Part shown: positions 12,450 through 22,968 of the stretch, in pieces
Position numbering within the stretch: position 1 is the stretch's first letter
Layout: every line of letters starts with the position of its first letter
NCBI GenBank assembly: GCA_947179155.2
Contig: OX359266.1
Coordinates: 15,399,098 to 15,463,097 of the forward strand
Length of the DNA: 64,000 nucleotides
Direction: 5' to 3'
Source of the DNA: Hedera helix
Taxonomy: Eukaryota; Streptophyta; Magnoliopsida; Apiales; Araliaceae
Program-made: the position numbers and the translations under genes
Notes under the pieces: generated by a model
What the model saw: the letters and a program-made list of their open reading frames with translations, nothing else
What the model was told of the DNA's origin: nothing
The model's database searches: none

Positions 12450-13717
12450 TGTTTGCCTGAATATGACCTAGTAAAACACGCAAGTATACGTGGTCCAACT
12501 ATAGTAAAATAGCAAGCAAGGTATCGTTTCCCATAGGGACTTTCTACTATTAATACACCAAAATACTAATCATGAATAACACAAAGTTAATGAGTTTATA
12601 TTAACTGAATGAGTTAACTTAATTGTCTTAACGTAAACTAAATTACCAAGATTTGTTATCAAATTGTAAAACATTAAGGTTATAATTTCCCCTAACATTT
12701 CATTTAAACCTTTTCATTCCCTCTTTATGTAATCAAACATGTGGAGTTAATAACCAGAAAGTCATATGTATTCACTAGCCTCTGTCGATGGTTAAGCAAA
12801 TATCACCTATTCAAATAAATCACTATGTGTCCATGAGATTTAACATTAAATAGGAGTCATTGAATTTAGATTTCTTTGTTGGTTATAGTAAATAAGTATA
12901 TGTCTATCCTATATACCAATCATGCAATCTACCATATATAAATTGGCACAAACATATGAAAACATACCCAGACCTAAGTTTATACTCCATTTGTCAATCT
13001 CATATAAACTATCAAGCTAATTACTGGCCAAGTAATTATAATTCAAGCATAAGATATGTCAATTAACTTTAACACAATCAATTAACATTAAAAGAAAATG
13101 AATTGTCTTCAATTTACATGATAGGTTCCATTACAACCTTAAATCTAAAGTTTAGTTTATCACAAATTTGTAGACCATGGATTCAATTCTAGTAACATAT
13201 AGATAGATCAAAGTAAAAGAAGTAAGAGAAGGTAGAACTCAGTTGTCTCTGAATTTCCTTTCAACCTCCAACGTTGATTTCTCCTTTTGTTACCTCCTTT
13301 AATCCTCAGCTCTGTCTCTCCTCTCAGCCTTCTCCTTTTCATTTTTACATGAACCCTCCTCCAATCTAACCGTTCCCCTTGAACAGAAGGATACACGTCA
13401 CTTCAAACCATGCCTGGGTCCCAAAGAAGAATACTTCGCTCCTAAAATTTTCCGACGAGCGCGTACCAAGCGCCTAGGCGCTCACTTAGTCTGGTTGTAA
13501 GATTTAATCAAGCGCCTACCAAACACCTGCCAAGCGCCTAGGCTCTTGTCTGACAGAGATAATTACCATTTTTTCATTTTGAGCTCCTTTTCCTACAAAA
13601 TAAAGGAGAAATACCAAAAGTAATTAAAATGAAACTATATAGCATAAAAACGAATAAAATCAACGCAAATCAATAAGCCTTAAGCATTAAATTTGCAAGT
13701 ATAAATCATACTCATGA
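12450..13717 (-). repeat. 3' LTR of Athila-2 (1268 bp)
   Basis: It matches 33806-35113 along its whole length. The terminal dinucleotide next to the polypurine tract reads TC instead of TG on the minus strand, a point change. It contains the perfect 14-bp palindrome AGCGCCTAGGCGCT at 13469-13482, further GCGCCTACC words to 13545, and ATTACCATTTTTTCATTTTG (13562-13581). A 62-codon basic ORF (13208-13396, minus) is open in both LTR copies. Confidence 0.88.
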
Positions 13718-13760
13718 AATCCCCCAGACTTAGCTTTTTGCTTGTCCTCAAGCAAATCAA
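13718..13760 (-). promoter_or_regulatory. Polypurine tract of Athila-2
   Basis: On the minus strand TTGAGGACAAGCAAAAAGC is followed by TAAGTCTGGGGGATT and then the LTR start. Athila-1 has the same arrangement at 25239-25272 (GAGGACGAGCAAATG then TTTAAGTTTGGGGG), so the purine run and its upstream GAGGACRAGCAAA are conserved between the two. Confidence 0.75.
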
Positions 13761-14332
13761 CAATAAAACAAAACAAAACGATATGAAACTCGAACTAACT
13801 AACTAATCTACAAACCAAACAATGAAGCAATGATTATCCAAGCATATACCTCAGAGATTCCTTAGTTACCATTTAGACGAAAACTTCAAAATCATGCTTA
13901 GTCCACCCCTAACACGTTACTAGCATCGCATTACTTTCCACCCCTATCGTGTGTGTGTGAATTCAATGCATCAAACTCACCAAAATCCAGATAAGTTAAT
14001 CAACTTCAATACCCATAGACGATAATTAACAAACAGACACACATAAGTCCTTTATATGCTTACCTACACAACAATTTTTATTTATTTATTTATTACGAGT
14101 GCATTTTACGCTCCATCTTGCATCTAATCTTAGCATGTGCAATGTGTACTTTTATTAGGCTTTTCAAAACTACCCATGTAACGAACTTTCCACCAATGAC
14201 TCCCAAACCAGTTGGTCTTCGGGCATTAAGTGTATAGACACTCCTACGGGTTTACTTGTCCGAGTAATTAAGGCCACAAAAGCAAACTAGCCAAGTTATT
14301 TTGACTATCATACTTATCATCATTTATTTTAT

Positions 14333-14385
<53 letters not shown>

Positions 14386-14943
14386 GCATATAGAGGGTGT
14401 TCTTATCGTAACAGGTACTTAATTCAATCAACTTCTCATAAATTTTAATTATTTTAAGTAACAGTTGAAAATTAGACTCACACTCATTATCCAATTCACC
14501 CAAATCGCTGACTAATTCATCAAATTCTCATCATTGGTAAACATTAGATTATACCAATTCATTTCTCGCTTCACTACTCTAACGCACCTAAATATACATA
14601 GTACCTAGACTAACCCATTTTCATAGGGACCACGATTACACTTAGCATGTGCAACAAGCCTTTGAACCACAAGGTTACCCCAAATGGACGAGTTGTGTCT
14701 CGTGAGGGTTTGCAGTGAATGTACCCACAAAATTCTATAAGTAAATACAACTGACCTAAAATGCAATTTAAATTTAATTTATTTTTAAACAACTACATGC
14801 AAATAACTACATGCATTTATGCAAGACACGACAATATGCACTATATATCCCAGCAAGTTATACCGCCCCCAAACTTAAACAGCGAAATGTCCTCAATTTG
14901 CAATAAGAAAGAAATGAAATACAGAGGACTTCCCTGTAATTGC
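13761..14943 (-). other. Non-coding region between ORF2 and 3' LTR of Athila-2
   Basis: There is no credible ORF. It holds a (TA)n tract at 14339-14380, a second TTTAAGTTTGGGGG word at 14866-14882 (minus) just after ORF2, and a block at 14095-14290 (minus) alignable by eye to Athila-1 24695-24890. Shared words are ACTGGTTTGGGAGTCA, AGCCTAATA, ACATTGCACA and GGAGCGTAAAAYGCACTCG. The block survives although the surrounding sequence has diverged. Confidence 0.7.
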
Positions 14944-15189
14944 TCAGTTATCATCATTGTGCTCCTCATCATCGGCGTATGGCCGCGGGAATGATGGGAG
15001 CTGAGGAATATCGGGAAGCTGCATGTTAGAGAGTGCCTAAGCTAATGCCTGAGCGACATTCACATTGAATTCGTGCATCACATCTTGGCACTAGGCTATT
15101 GCCATATTTTGTCGAGTGATGTCTTGGAACTGCAAATCCACATGTGATTGTAATCTCTGCAGCTTAATGCTGAACTCATTTTCGGTTAG
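14944..15189 (-). pseudogene. Athila-2 ORF2, C-terminal part
   Basis: This is the tail of the second ORF of Athila-2, separated from its N-terminal part (26516-27464) by the Athila-1 insertion. The minus strand reads LQRLQSHVDLQFQDITRQN, then a stop in place of a sense codon, MHEFNVNVAQALA, another stop, and an acidic end (PYADDEEHNDDN) before the natural TGA at 14944. It corresponds to the C-terminal coiled-coil-like tail of Athila-1 ORF2. Two premature stops make it non-functional even without the insertion. Confidence 0.75.
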
Positions 15190-16432
15190 TGATGAGCGGG
15201 TTTTATACCTGCGAATTAGTACGTCTAACTTAATATTTTGTGAGTTTTTGAGAGTTGTTATTGCTTATATTTATGAATTTTTTGATCCCTAATGTCTCGT
15301 CGGTGTTTTGTAGGATTTTTGAGCTGAAAGGGCAAAATGGTAAATTTCACAAAAGACCACCGCCGCAGCGGTGGATTCTACCGCCGCGGCGGTCAGCCAT
15401 GCTGATTTCTGACGAGTTTTTCCTACTTAAGTAAAACGTTGGCTAACCCTAGGGGGATCAGTTCTCACGCCTTAGAGCTTATTTTCTTCATTTCTTCCAG
15501 CCTTCAAAGCCACTTGGATTGGTGTTAAGCTCAAGAACAAGAAGAATCATCAAGCTTGGATTGCTATATTGTGAAGGGAGTTTTAGTGTTTGAAACTTGT
15601 GTTCTAGGAAGTTTCATCCATTCTAGTTATCTTCATTCTATGTATTTAAGCTTAATGAGTAACTTGTTAATGATTGTTGGTCATTTAGCTATGAACTAAC
15701 TTCATTTCTAGGATCACAATGGATCTCACTACTAGATTTTAATGAAATATCTCTCTTTTTGATGTGAATGGATTGCTAATGAATGTTTATCATGCTTTGC
15801 TCTTCATGTATGGATTATGTACTTTGTATGTAATGTGTGGTTGTTTATGATGTTGAAAAATGGAGTAAATAACTAGATCTAAAGCATGATAGCACTTGTA
15901 GGTTGTTTTATCTTCGGATGAGAGCCTTATTTGTATCTCGGATAGGAATATACCGGTGTACCTTGTGTACCCTTGTTGAGGAGTGTTTTTATTGCCATCT
16001 TGCTAAGTTAGGTCACATAGGAATATAGTGAACTATTTAGTTTGGTGTGAATCATTTTACTATCGAAAGAGGTTTATGGTTGCTTGTTTTCTCTGGTTAT
16101 CATTCGAGCGGTCTTAGCATTGAAAAGAGAGGTGTGAGGGTTAAAGGAGGTAGTGAGTGAAGTTATGATCTTAGCTTGTTTTAATCGAATCTTTGTTGCT
16201 ACGTTTTTATTATTTTAGGTTATTGTGTTAACATAAACTCACCATCTTAATCTTAGTTTAAATCGGATTAGATTGCTTTAAGCTTGCCATGCAGATGTCG
16301 TTAGTATAACTCCTCGTGGGATCGACAATTTACTTACATTATATTACTTGTTGACCGCGTATACTTGCGCATACATTCATTCAAACGAATCCGGAATCGC
16401 GCGCTTTTTATAGGTGCCGATTCCGCTCAACA
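15190..16432 (+). repeat. 5' LTR of Athila-1
   Basis: 1243 bp, TG...CA. GGGCAAAATGGTAAATTT at 15330-15347 is followed at once by CCACCGC-CGCA-GCGGTGG (15357-15374, 7-bp stem, 4-base loop) and the perfect palindrome ACCGCCGCGGCGGT (15380-15393). Promoter elements for the genomic RNA must be here; I cannot place a TATA box or start site with confidence. Confidence 0.95.
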
Positions 16433-16438
16433 AGTTTT

Positions 16439-16456
16439 TGGCGCCGTTGCCGGGGA
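16439..16456 (+). promoter_or_regulatory. Primer-binding site, tRNA-Asp type
   Basis: TGGCGCCGTTGCCGGGGA lies six bases after the LTR end. This is the tRNA-Asp complement typical of Athila and Tat elements and sets the start of minus-strand DNA synthesis. Athila-2 keeps a decayed version (33784-33800). Confidence 0.9.
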
Positions 16457-16585
16457 GTTATTTATCTAATTTCTCTGCATTATTAAGCTTTATCAGTATA
16501 ATCTTCGTTTAAACTTTTACATTTGTCTAATTCGTTTTAGTTGTATTTTTATTTTTTGTTTTCTTCCAGGTACTCTTGACTGTGC
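16457..16585 (+). promoter_or_regulatory. gag-pol leader with acceptor-like CAGGTA
   Basis: An AT-rich leader ends in a long T/C run and TTCTTCCAG (AG at 16568-16569), then GGTACT..., 17 bases before the gag ATG. Athila-2 has the same layout: CTTTCTTTTCAG on the minus strand (AG at 33699-33700) just before its gag ATG. A second TTTCAGGTACT occurs at 22247-22257 upstream of ORF2. This looks like a 3' splice site used in common. No strong donor is visible in the leader. Confidence 0.45.
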
Positions 16586-19500
16586 ATGCTTCCTTTTCAA
16601 GATCCTAATCTTGTACTCTTCGATCCTGAGATTGAAAGAACTCTGCGTGTATTGAGAAAAGAAAAGAGAAGTCAAGTTATTCACCATCAAGATACAATGG
16701 CGGAAGAAGATTATAAAACTTTGCGGGAATATGCTATGCCGCAAGTTACCGATCTTCATACAAGCATCAATAGGCTAGCCATTGTTGCTGCTAACTTTGA
16801 GATCAGGCCGGGCACTTTCCAGATGATTCAGAATCATGTGCAGTTCGGTGGGTTGCCGAATGAGGACCCGAATGGTCATATGATAAAATTTCTGGAGATC
16901 TGTGACACATTCAGATATCAAGGGGTTTCTGAAGACGCTCTCAGACTCCGTCTGTTCCCTTTCACGTTGCATGATAAGGCAAAGAGTTGGTTGCATTCTC
17001 TACCAGCAGGCTCTATTAGCACCTGGGCTGATCTAGCTCAGAAATTCTTGGCTAAATTCTTCCCTCCTGCCAGAACAGCTAGAATGCGTAATGACATCAC
17101 AGCCTTTAGCCAACAGGATGCGGAGCCTCTCTATGAAACGTGGGAGCGTTTTAAGGATCTTCTCAGAAGATGCCCCCACCATGGTATTCCTAAATGGTTA
17201 CAAGTCCAGACGTTCTATAACGGTCTATCTAATTCTACCAGACAAAGTGTGGATGCTGCAGCTGGCGGAGCTTTAATAGGAAAAAGTTATGATGAAGCGC
17301 TTGAGCTGTTAGAAATCATGGCAGCTAATAACTATCAGTGGCCTGCTGAAAGGTTCACTCCAAGGAAGGTAGCGGGAATGCATGAAGTGGATGCAGTTAC
17401 TTCCTTATCTGCACAAGTGGCAGCGCTTGCTCGAAAAATTGACAATATGGGAACAAAACCTGTGCAGAGTGTAGCTGTGATATGTGACATATGTGCTGGA
17501 GAACATCCCAGTGAGCAATGTGCCATCAAGGCAGAATCAGTGCAGTATGTCAGTAATTACAATCGGCAGCAAAACACTAATGTGCCGTCACATTATTATC
17601 CTGGAGTGAGGAATCATCCTAATTTCTCGTGGAGTAATAACAATAATCAAGGGCAATCTTCATCCTCGAGGCAGCCATATCCTCCAGGATATCAAAATTA
17701 CAACCCACAGCAGCAACAACCACAGCAGCTACAACCAACTCAACAACAACCACCTCCACAACATCAACAAGCTCCTCCTCCTCCTCCTACGGAAAAGAAA
17801 GTTAACTTGGAGGAACTTCTGACTAGATACATTTCACAGAGTGAGACAAGGAGCAACAACCAAGACATTGCTATAAGGAACCTTGCAACCCAAGTGGGGC
17901 AACTTGCTAATGCTATGAACAATCGTCCGCAAGGAGCTTTGCCAAGTGACACTGAGGTCAATCCAAAAAGGGATGGCAAGGAGCAATGCAAAGCAGTCAC
18001 ACTGCGTAGTGGTAAGCCCTTAGTGAATACCACTGGAGAAACCACTCCTGTGCCACCTATTCTAACGGAAGAGGAAGTGGTTGTTGAGACAGAAAACACT
18101 ACAGCTGGGACTCCTGAAATTATGGAAGAAGTCCAAGAGCCAAGTTCCAGAGTCAACAAAACCCTTCCAAGAGTTCAACCCATGCCATTTCCTCAAAGGC
18201 AGCAAAAGCAGAAACTGGATAAACAGTTTTCGAAATTCTTGGAGGTATTGAAAAAGCTTCACATCAACATTCCATTTGCTGAAGCTTTGGAGCAAATGCC
18301 GAGTTATATGAAATTCATGAAGGATATACTGTCCAAGAAAAGGAAACTTGGTGATTATGAGACAGTTGCTCTGACGGAGGAATGTAGTGCAATTCTACAG
18401 AATAAGCTTCCTCCCAAGCTAAAGGATCCAGGGAGTTTCAATATTCCGTGCTCTATTGGAAGTGAATTCACTGGAAAAGCTTTATGTGATCTTGGAGCAA
18501 GCATCAATCTGATGCCCTTGTCTATCTATAGGAAGTTGGGGTTGAACGAAGCAAAGCCTACCAGTGTGACTCTACAACTTGCTGATAGATCTCTGACTTA
18601 CCCGAAGGGAATCGTGGAAGATGTGTTGGTAAAGGTTGACAAGTTTATCTTTCCGGCCGACTTTATAGTTCTGGACTTTGAGGAGGACAGGGAAGTCCCT
18701 ATCATATTGGGGCGTCCATTTCTAGCCACGGGGAGAACTATTATCGATGTTCAGAAGGGAGAGCTTACTATGAGGGTACAAGATCAAGAAATAAAGTTCA
18801 ATGTCTTCAAATCAATGAAGTTTCCTAGTGATTCCGAAGAGTGCTTTAGAGTCGATGTGGTCGACAGGTTTGTCCAGGAAGTTCTTATGAAAACTTGTGT
18901 TTCTGATCCATTGGAGGCGTCGATCATTGGAACCACGAGGGCAGAAGATCCTACTCATACAGAATGCATGAAATATTTGGATTCAGCTCCTCGGTTTGCC
19001 AAATTCAAACCACACTATGAAGCTTTGGAACATCCAGGAACGTCTGTTCCAAGTTTATCTAAAGAGGAAGCACCAATATTGGAGCTCAAGCCATTGCCAA
19101 ATCATTTGAGGTATGCATTTCTGGAAAAAGAATCTACTTATCCTGTTGTAATATCTGCAGCTTTAAATGAAGAACAGGAGAGTAAACTTTTAAGTGTGCT
19201 GAGGAAGTATAAAACGGCTTTAGGGTGGACTATATCAGACATCAAAGGCATTAGTCCATCCTTCTGTATGCACAAGATTCTAATGGAGGAGGATAGCAAA
19301 CCGACTGTGGAACATCAGAGAAGGCTCAACCCTATCATGAAAGAGGTTGTTAAGAAGGAGATTCTGAAATTGCTAGATGCTGGGATTATATATCCTATCT
19401 CCGACAGCGCATGGGTGAGTCCTGTCCAGTGTGTGCCCAAGAAAGGAGGGATGACAGTCGTCAGAAATGAGCAGAATGAGTTGATACCAACAAGGACAGT

Positions 19501-21982
19501 GACTGGTTGGAGGGTGTGCATGGACTACAGAAAGCTAAACAAAGCTACAAGAAAAGATCACTTTCCATTGCCATTCATTGACCAAATGTTGGACAGGCTG
19601 GCGGGTCATGAGTACTACTGTCTGCTGGATGGCTACTCGGGGTATAATCAGATCGCTATTGCACCTGAGGACCAGGAAAAGACAACCTTCACCTGCCCCT
19701 ACGGGACGTTTGCATTCAGACGAATGTCCTTTGGGCTTTGCAATGCACCGGCAACATTTCAAAGGTGCATGATGGCCATCTTCTCTGGCATGGTGGAGCA
19801 TAATGTGGAAGTCTTCATGGACGATTTCTCTGTGTTTGGGGACTCTTTTGAACTGTGCCTTGAGAATTTGATTCTTGTGCTGAAACGCTGTGTGGAGACG
19901 AATCTAATTCTAAACTGGGAGAAATGCCATTTCATGGTACAGGAAGGAATTATCCTTGGCCACAAAGTCTCAGAAAAAGGGTTGGAGGTTGACAAGGCAA
20001 AGCTGGAGACAATTGAGAAATTGCCACCGCCTACAACTGTTAAGGGGGTGCGTAGTTTTTTGGGTCATGCGGGCTTTTACAGACGCTTTATCAAGGACTT
20101 CTCCAAGATCTCCGAGCCTTTGTGTAGCCTATTAGAAAAGGAGGTCCAATTCAAATTCGATGAAGATTGTTTACAGGCCTTTGAGCTATTGAAAACAAAG
20201 TTAACATCTGCTCCCGTAATAGTAGCACAGGATTGGTCTGTACCCTTCGAATTGATGTGTGATGCGAGTGATTTTGCAGTTGGGGCAGTGTTAGGTCAGC
20301 GCAAGGAAAAGATTTTTCATGCCATTTATTATGCCAGCAAGACCTTAACAGATGCTCAGCTTAACTACACCACCACCGAGAAAGAGCTGTTAGCGGTTGT
20401 ATACGCTTTTGACAAATTCAGGTCATATCTCGTTGGAACAAAAGTCGTGGTGTATACTGATCACTCGGCTATAAGATATCTGATTTCCAAGAAAGATGCA
20501 AAGCCTGGACTTATAAGATGGATTCTTCTTCTCCAAGAGTTTGATTTGGAAATCCGTGACAAGAAGGGTTCAGAGAACCAAGTGGCAGATCATCTTTCTA
20601 GATTGGAGAATCCGGAGCAAAAAAGGAAGGATAACAGGGTGATTAATGAAAATTTTCCGGATGAGCAGCTGTTTGCTGTGCACAGCGAATTACCCTGGTA
20701 TGCGGATTTCGCGAACTTCATTGTGAGTAATGTGACTCCCCCGGATTTAAGCTATCAGCAACGGAAAAAGTTCTTAAGTGACGTCCGATTCTATGTATGG
20801 GATGATCCGTTCCTGTTTAAGCAATGCGCAGATCAATTACTGAGGAGGTGTGTGCCTCAAGAAGAAATGAGTGATATTCTTCATCACTGTCATTCATCTG
20901 AGTATGGAGGACATTTCGGTGGGGTGAGAACAGCGGCAAAGGTCCTACAATCGGGGTTCTATTGGCCATCTTTGTTTAAGGACGCTCATTCCTTTGTATT
21001 AAGATGCGACAAGTGCCAAAGGACGGGTAACATTTCTAAGAGACATGAAATGCCCCTGAATAGCATTCAAGAAATTGAAATTTTTGACGTCTGGGGCATA
21101 GATTTCATGGGACCATTCCCGTCATCTTATAACAACCAGTACATACTAGTCGCTGTGGACTATGTATCAAAATGGGTTGAAGCTGTTGCTCTGCCGACCA
21201 ATGATTCCAAAGTCGTTCTGAACTTCTTGCGTAAAAACATCTTTTCGCGCTTTGGCACTCCACGGGCGATTATCAGTGATGGCGGTTCACACTTTTGCAA
21301 CAAGTATTTCGCTGCCCTCCTTGCTAAATATGGGGTCACCCATAAAATTGCTACGGCCTATCATCCGCAAACCAGTGGGCAAGCAGAAGTCTCTAACAGA
21401 GAAATAAAGCGGATTCTGGAGAAGACGGTAAATCCTAACAGGAAAGATTGGTCTAGGAAATTGGACGAAGCGTTATGGGCATACCGAACAGCTTTTAAAT
21501 CGCCAATTGGAATGTCACCATATCGCTTGGTTTTCGGAAAAGCTTGCCACTTACCGGTTGAACTTGAGCATAATGCATATTGGGCTATCAAAAAGCTCAA
21601 TTTTGAATTACATGCGGCCGGTGAGAAAAGGATGCTTCAATTGAACAAAATGGATGAATTCCGTCTCCAAGCATATGAGAACGCGAAAATTTACAAGGAA
21701 AAGACCAAACGATGGCATGATCGGAAAATTGTGGAGAGGAAGTTCGACATTGGCCAGAAAGTGCTTCTATATAATTCCCGGTTGAGACTCTTCCCGGGAA
21801 AGCTGAAATCAAGATGGTCGGGTCCCTTCACTGTCAAAAATGTATTCCCGCACGGTGCGGTTGAGTTGGAAGATGCCACAACGTCGAACACATTCAAGGT
21901 TAATCGTCAACGTCTTAAGCAATACATGGGGGGTGAGGTGGATCGGCAAAAAGTCTCTATCGTTCTCGCCGACCCGCAATGA
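16586..21982 (+). CDS. gag-pol polyprotein of Athila-1 (1798 aa)
   Basis: This single open frame encodes the structural and enzymatic proteins of the element. Gag covers roughly residues 1-500: a Retrotran_gag-like core (FPPARTARMRNDI; ETWERFKDLLRRCPHHGIP), a short CDIC-AGEH-PSEQC zinc-finger-like motif and a Gln/Pro-rich linker. Protease has DLGAS with Asp at about 635. RT (from about 960) has RVCMDYRKLN and the catalytic FMDD (Asp 1079 and 1080). RNase H has MCDASD (Asp about 1226). Integrase has an HHCC zinc finger (HCHSSEYGGH; CDKCQR) and the triad Asp 1506, Asp 1565 and Glu 1601, giving D-X58-D-X35-E. No stop or frameshift is present. The ATG follows a pyrimidine tract and CAG, matching Athila-2. 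One fused gag-pol frame is normal for this lineage. Confidence 0.97.
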   Translation: MLPFQDPNLVLFDPEIERTLRVLRKEKRSQVIHHQDTMAEEDYKTLREYAMPQVTDLHTSINRLAIVAANFEIRPGTFQMIQNHVQFGGLPNEDPNGHMIKFLEICDTFRYQGVSEDALRLRLFPFTLHDKAKSWLHSLPAGSISTWADLAQKFLAKFFPPARTARMRNDITAFSQQDAEPLYETWERFKDLLRRCPHHGIPKWLQVQTFYNGLSNSTRQSVDAAAGGALIGKSYDEALELLEIMAANNYQWPAERFTPRKVAGMHEVDAVTSLSAQVAALARKIDNMGTKPVQSVAVICDICAGEHPSEQCAIKAESVQYVSNYNRQQNTNVPSHYYPGVRNHPNFSWSNNNNQGQSSSSRQPYPPGYQNYNPQQQQPQQLQPTQQQPPPQHQQAPPPPPTEKKVNLEELLTRYISQSETRSNNQDIAIRNLATQVGQLANAMNNRPQGALPSDTEVNPKRDGKEQCKAVTLRSGKPLVNTTGETTPVPPILTEEEVVVETENTTAGTPEIMEEVQEPSSRVNKTLPRVQPMPFPQRQQKQKLDKQFSKFLEVLKKLHINIPFAEALEQMPSYMKFMKDILSKKRKLGDYETVALTEECSAILQNKLPPKLKDPGSFNIPCSIGSEFTGKALCDLGASINLMPLSIYRKLGLNEAKPTSVTLQLADRSLTYPKGIVEDVLVKVDKFIFPADFIVLDFEEDREVPIILGRPFLATGRTIIDVQKGELTMRVQDQEIKFNVFKSMKFPSDSEECFRVDVVDRFVQEVLMKTCVSDPLEASIIGTTRAEDPTHTECMKYLDSAPRFAKFKPHYEALEHPGTSVPSLSKEEAPILELKPLPNHLRYAFLEKESTYPVVISAALNEEQESKLLSVLRKYKTALGWTISDIKGISPSFCMHKILMEEDSKPTVEHQRRLNPIMKEVVKKEILKLLDAGIIYPISDSAWVSPVQCVPKKGGMTVVRNEQNELIPTRTVTGWRVCMDYRKLNKATRKDHFPLPFIDQMLDRLAGHEYYCLLDGYSGYNQIAIAPEDQEKTTFTCPYGTFAFRRMSFGLCNAPATFQRCMMAIFSGMVEHNVEVFMDDFSVFGDSFELCLENLILVLKRCVETNLILNWEKCHFMVQEGIILGHKVSEKGLEVDKAKLETIEKLPPPTTVKGVRSFLGHAGFYRRFIKDFSKISEPLCSLLEKEVQFKFDEDCLQAFELLKTKLTSAPVIVAQDWSVPFELMCDASDFAVGAVLGQRKEKIFHAIYYASKTLTDAQLNYTTTEKELLAVVYAFDKFRSYLVGTKVVVYTDHSAIRYLISKKDAKPGLIRWILLLQEFDLEIRDKKGSENQVADHLSRLENPEQKRKDNRVINENFPDEQLFAVHSELPWYADFANFIVSNVTPPDLSYQQRKKFLSDVRFYVWDDPFLFKQCADQLLRRCVPQEEMSDILHHCHSSEYGGHFGGVRTAAKVLQSGFYWPSLFKDAHSFVLRCDKCQRTGNISKRHEMPLNSIQEIEIFDVWGIDFMGPFPSSYNNQYILVAVDYVSKWVEAVALPTNDSKVVLNFLRKNIFSRFGTPRAIISDGGSHFCNKYFAALLAKYGVTHKIATAYHPQTSGQAEVSNREIKRILEKTVNPNRKDWSRKLDEALWAYRTAFKSPIGMSPYRLVFGKACHLPVELEHNAYWAIKKLNFELHAAGEKRMLQLNKMDEFRLQAYENAKIYKEKTKRWHDRKIVERKFDIGQKVLLYNSRLRLFPGKLKSRWSGPFTVKNVFPHGAVELEDATTSNTFKVNRQRLKQYMGGEVDRQKVSIVLADPQ

Positions 21983-22968
21983 TTCAGGAAGTAGTCAAGC
22001 CCATGACTTTAAATGAAGCGCTAAATGGGAGGCAACCCATTTTTATTGTCAATATCGTTTTATTTGCATTGCATGCTATATTTAGTCATTTTTGCGGTAA
22101 TTTTGATTGGCTAAATTCTTTTGATATAGTATATTAGTATAATATTTATTATAATTAAAAATTTAGCTTTATAACTAATTGCAATTTCGATGTTCTTGAG
22201 TTAAAATTGTGATTAGTTATTAAGTTTTTGTTGCATCTATGTTAAATTTCAGGTACTATCAAGGCAAAGCTTCAATGCGAATCAGTTGAGGAAGAAAAAA
22301 AAAAATTCTGGCAGCAGCATTCACCGCCGCAGCGGTGGATTTATTTTTTTTAGCAGAAACTTTCACCGCCGCAGCGGTGCCCTGCTACCGCCGCAGCGGT
22401 AGTCTTCAGCTTGGTTAACAGATTGTTTCACCGCCGCAGCGGTGAATCCTACCGCCGCAGCGGTAGGCCGGGTTTTCAGAAAAAAAAAAAATATAACCCT
22501 GACGAGGGTTATTTCAAACTAGCAGCTTGCTTGGCTTTCCCTCTCTCAAATTCGTGACTCCTAAACTCTCCCTACCATCAACTCCCATCCGATTCTAGCA
22601 CACAATTGCAATACCTTTCAATTCCAAACCACACGGAGGGTTCAAATCAAACCGGATTGCACCCTCTCTCTCTCCGAGCCAACCTTGAAGTTTGGGGGAT
22701 CTCTCGGTCGAAATTGGTACCAATTCCTTCCCTCTTTGTTGCTCGTTTCGTTTGCATTCTCTGAATAAGGATTGCTAGTGTGGTGTGTTGGTGATATACC
22801 CTCAATTTGGGTGGCTAAAGTTGATTGAGGGAGGACTTGTTCATTGTTCAAAGCAAGGGTGCACTCCAACTGCTCGATAAATTGCCTCAACCAACTTTCT
22901 CTTCAAAATCAGTGGTTTGGGTTGTCGTTTGCCATCGTTTCTGCTTCTTAGCACTTCATTGATCAACT
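21983..22968 (+). other. Spacer between gag-pol and ORF2 of Athila-1
   Basis: No coding sequence. In order: a conserved hairpin word ATGGGAGGCAACCCAT (22025-22040), also seen in Athila-2 as AGGAGGCAACCCAAA; an AT-rich part ending in TTTCAGGTACT (22247-22257), acceptor-like; five GC hairpins (22322-22465); a T-rich and C-rich stretch to the ORF2 ATG. The spacer would be the intron end and 5' UTR of a spliced ORF2 message, if such a message exists. Confidence 0.6.
22322..22465. repeat. Five copies of a CCGCCGCAGCGG hairpin in Athila-1
   Basis: Copies start at 22322, 22364, 22386, 22429 and 22450. Each is ACCGC-CGCA-GCGGT plus one closing pair. Three copies (22322, 22364, 22429) close with C-G and two (22386, 22450) with T-A, so both sides change together. 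Related copies lie in each LTR (15357-15393 and 25440-25476). Spacing is irregular (42, 22, 43, 21), close to alternating long and short. Confidence 0.92.

Noticed and set aside
16586..21982. Minus-strand and other-frame ORFs of 60-130 codons over gag-pol
   Set aside because: They overlap a long intact coding frame, have no recognisable domains and follow from its codon composition.
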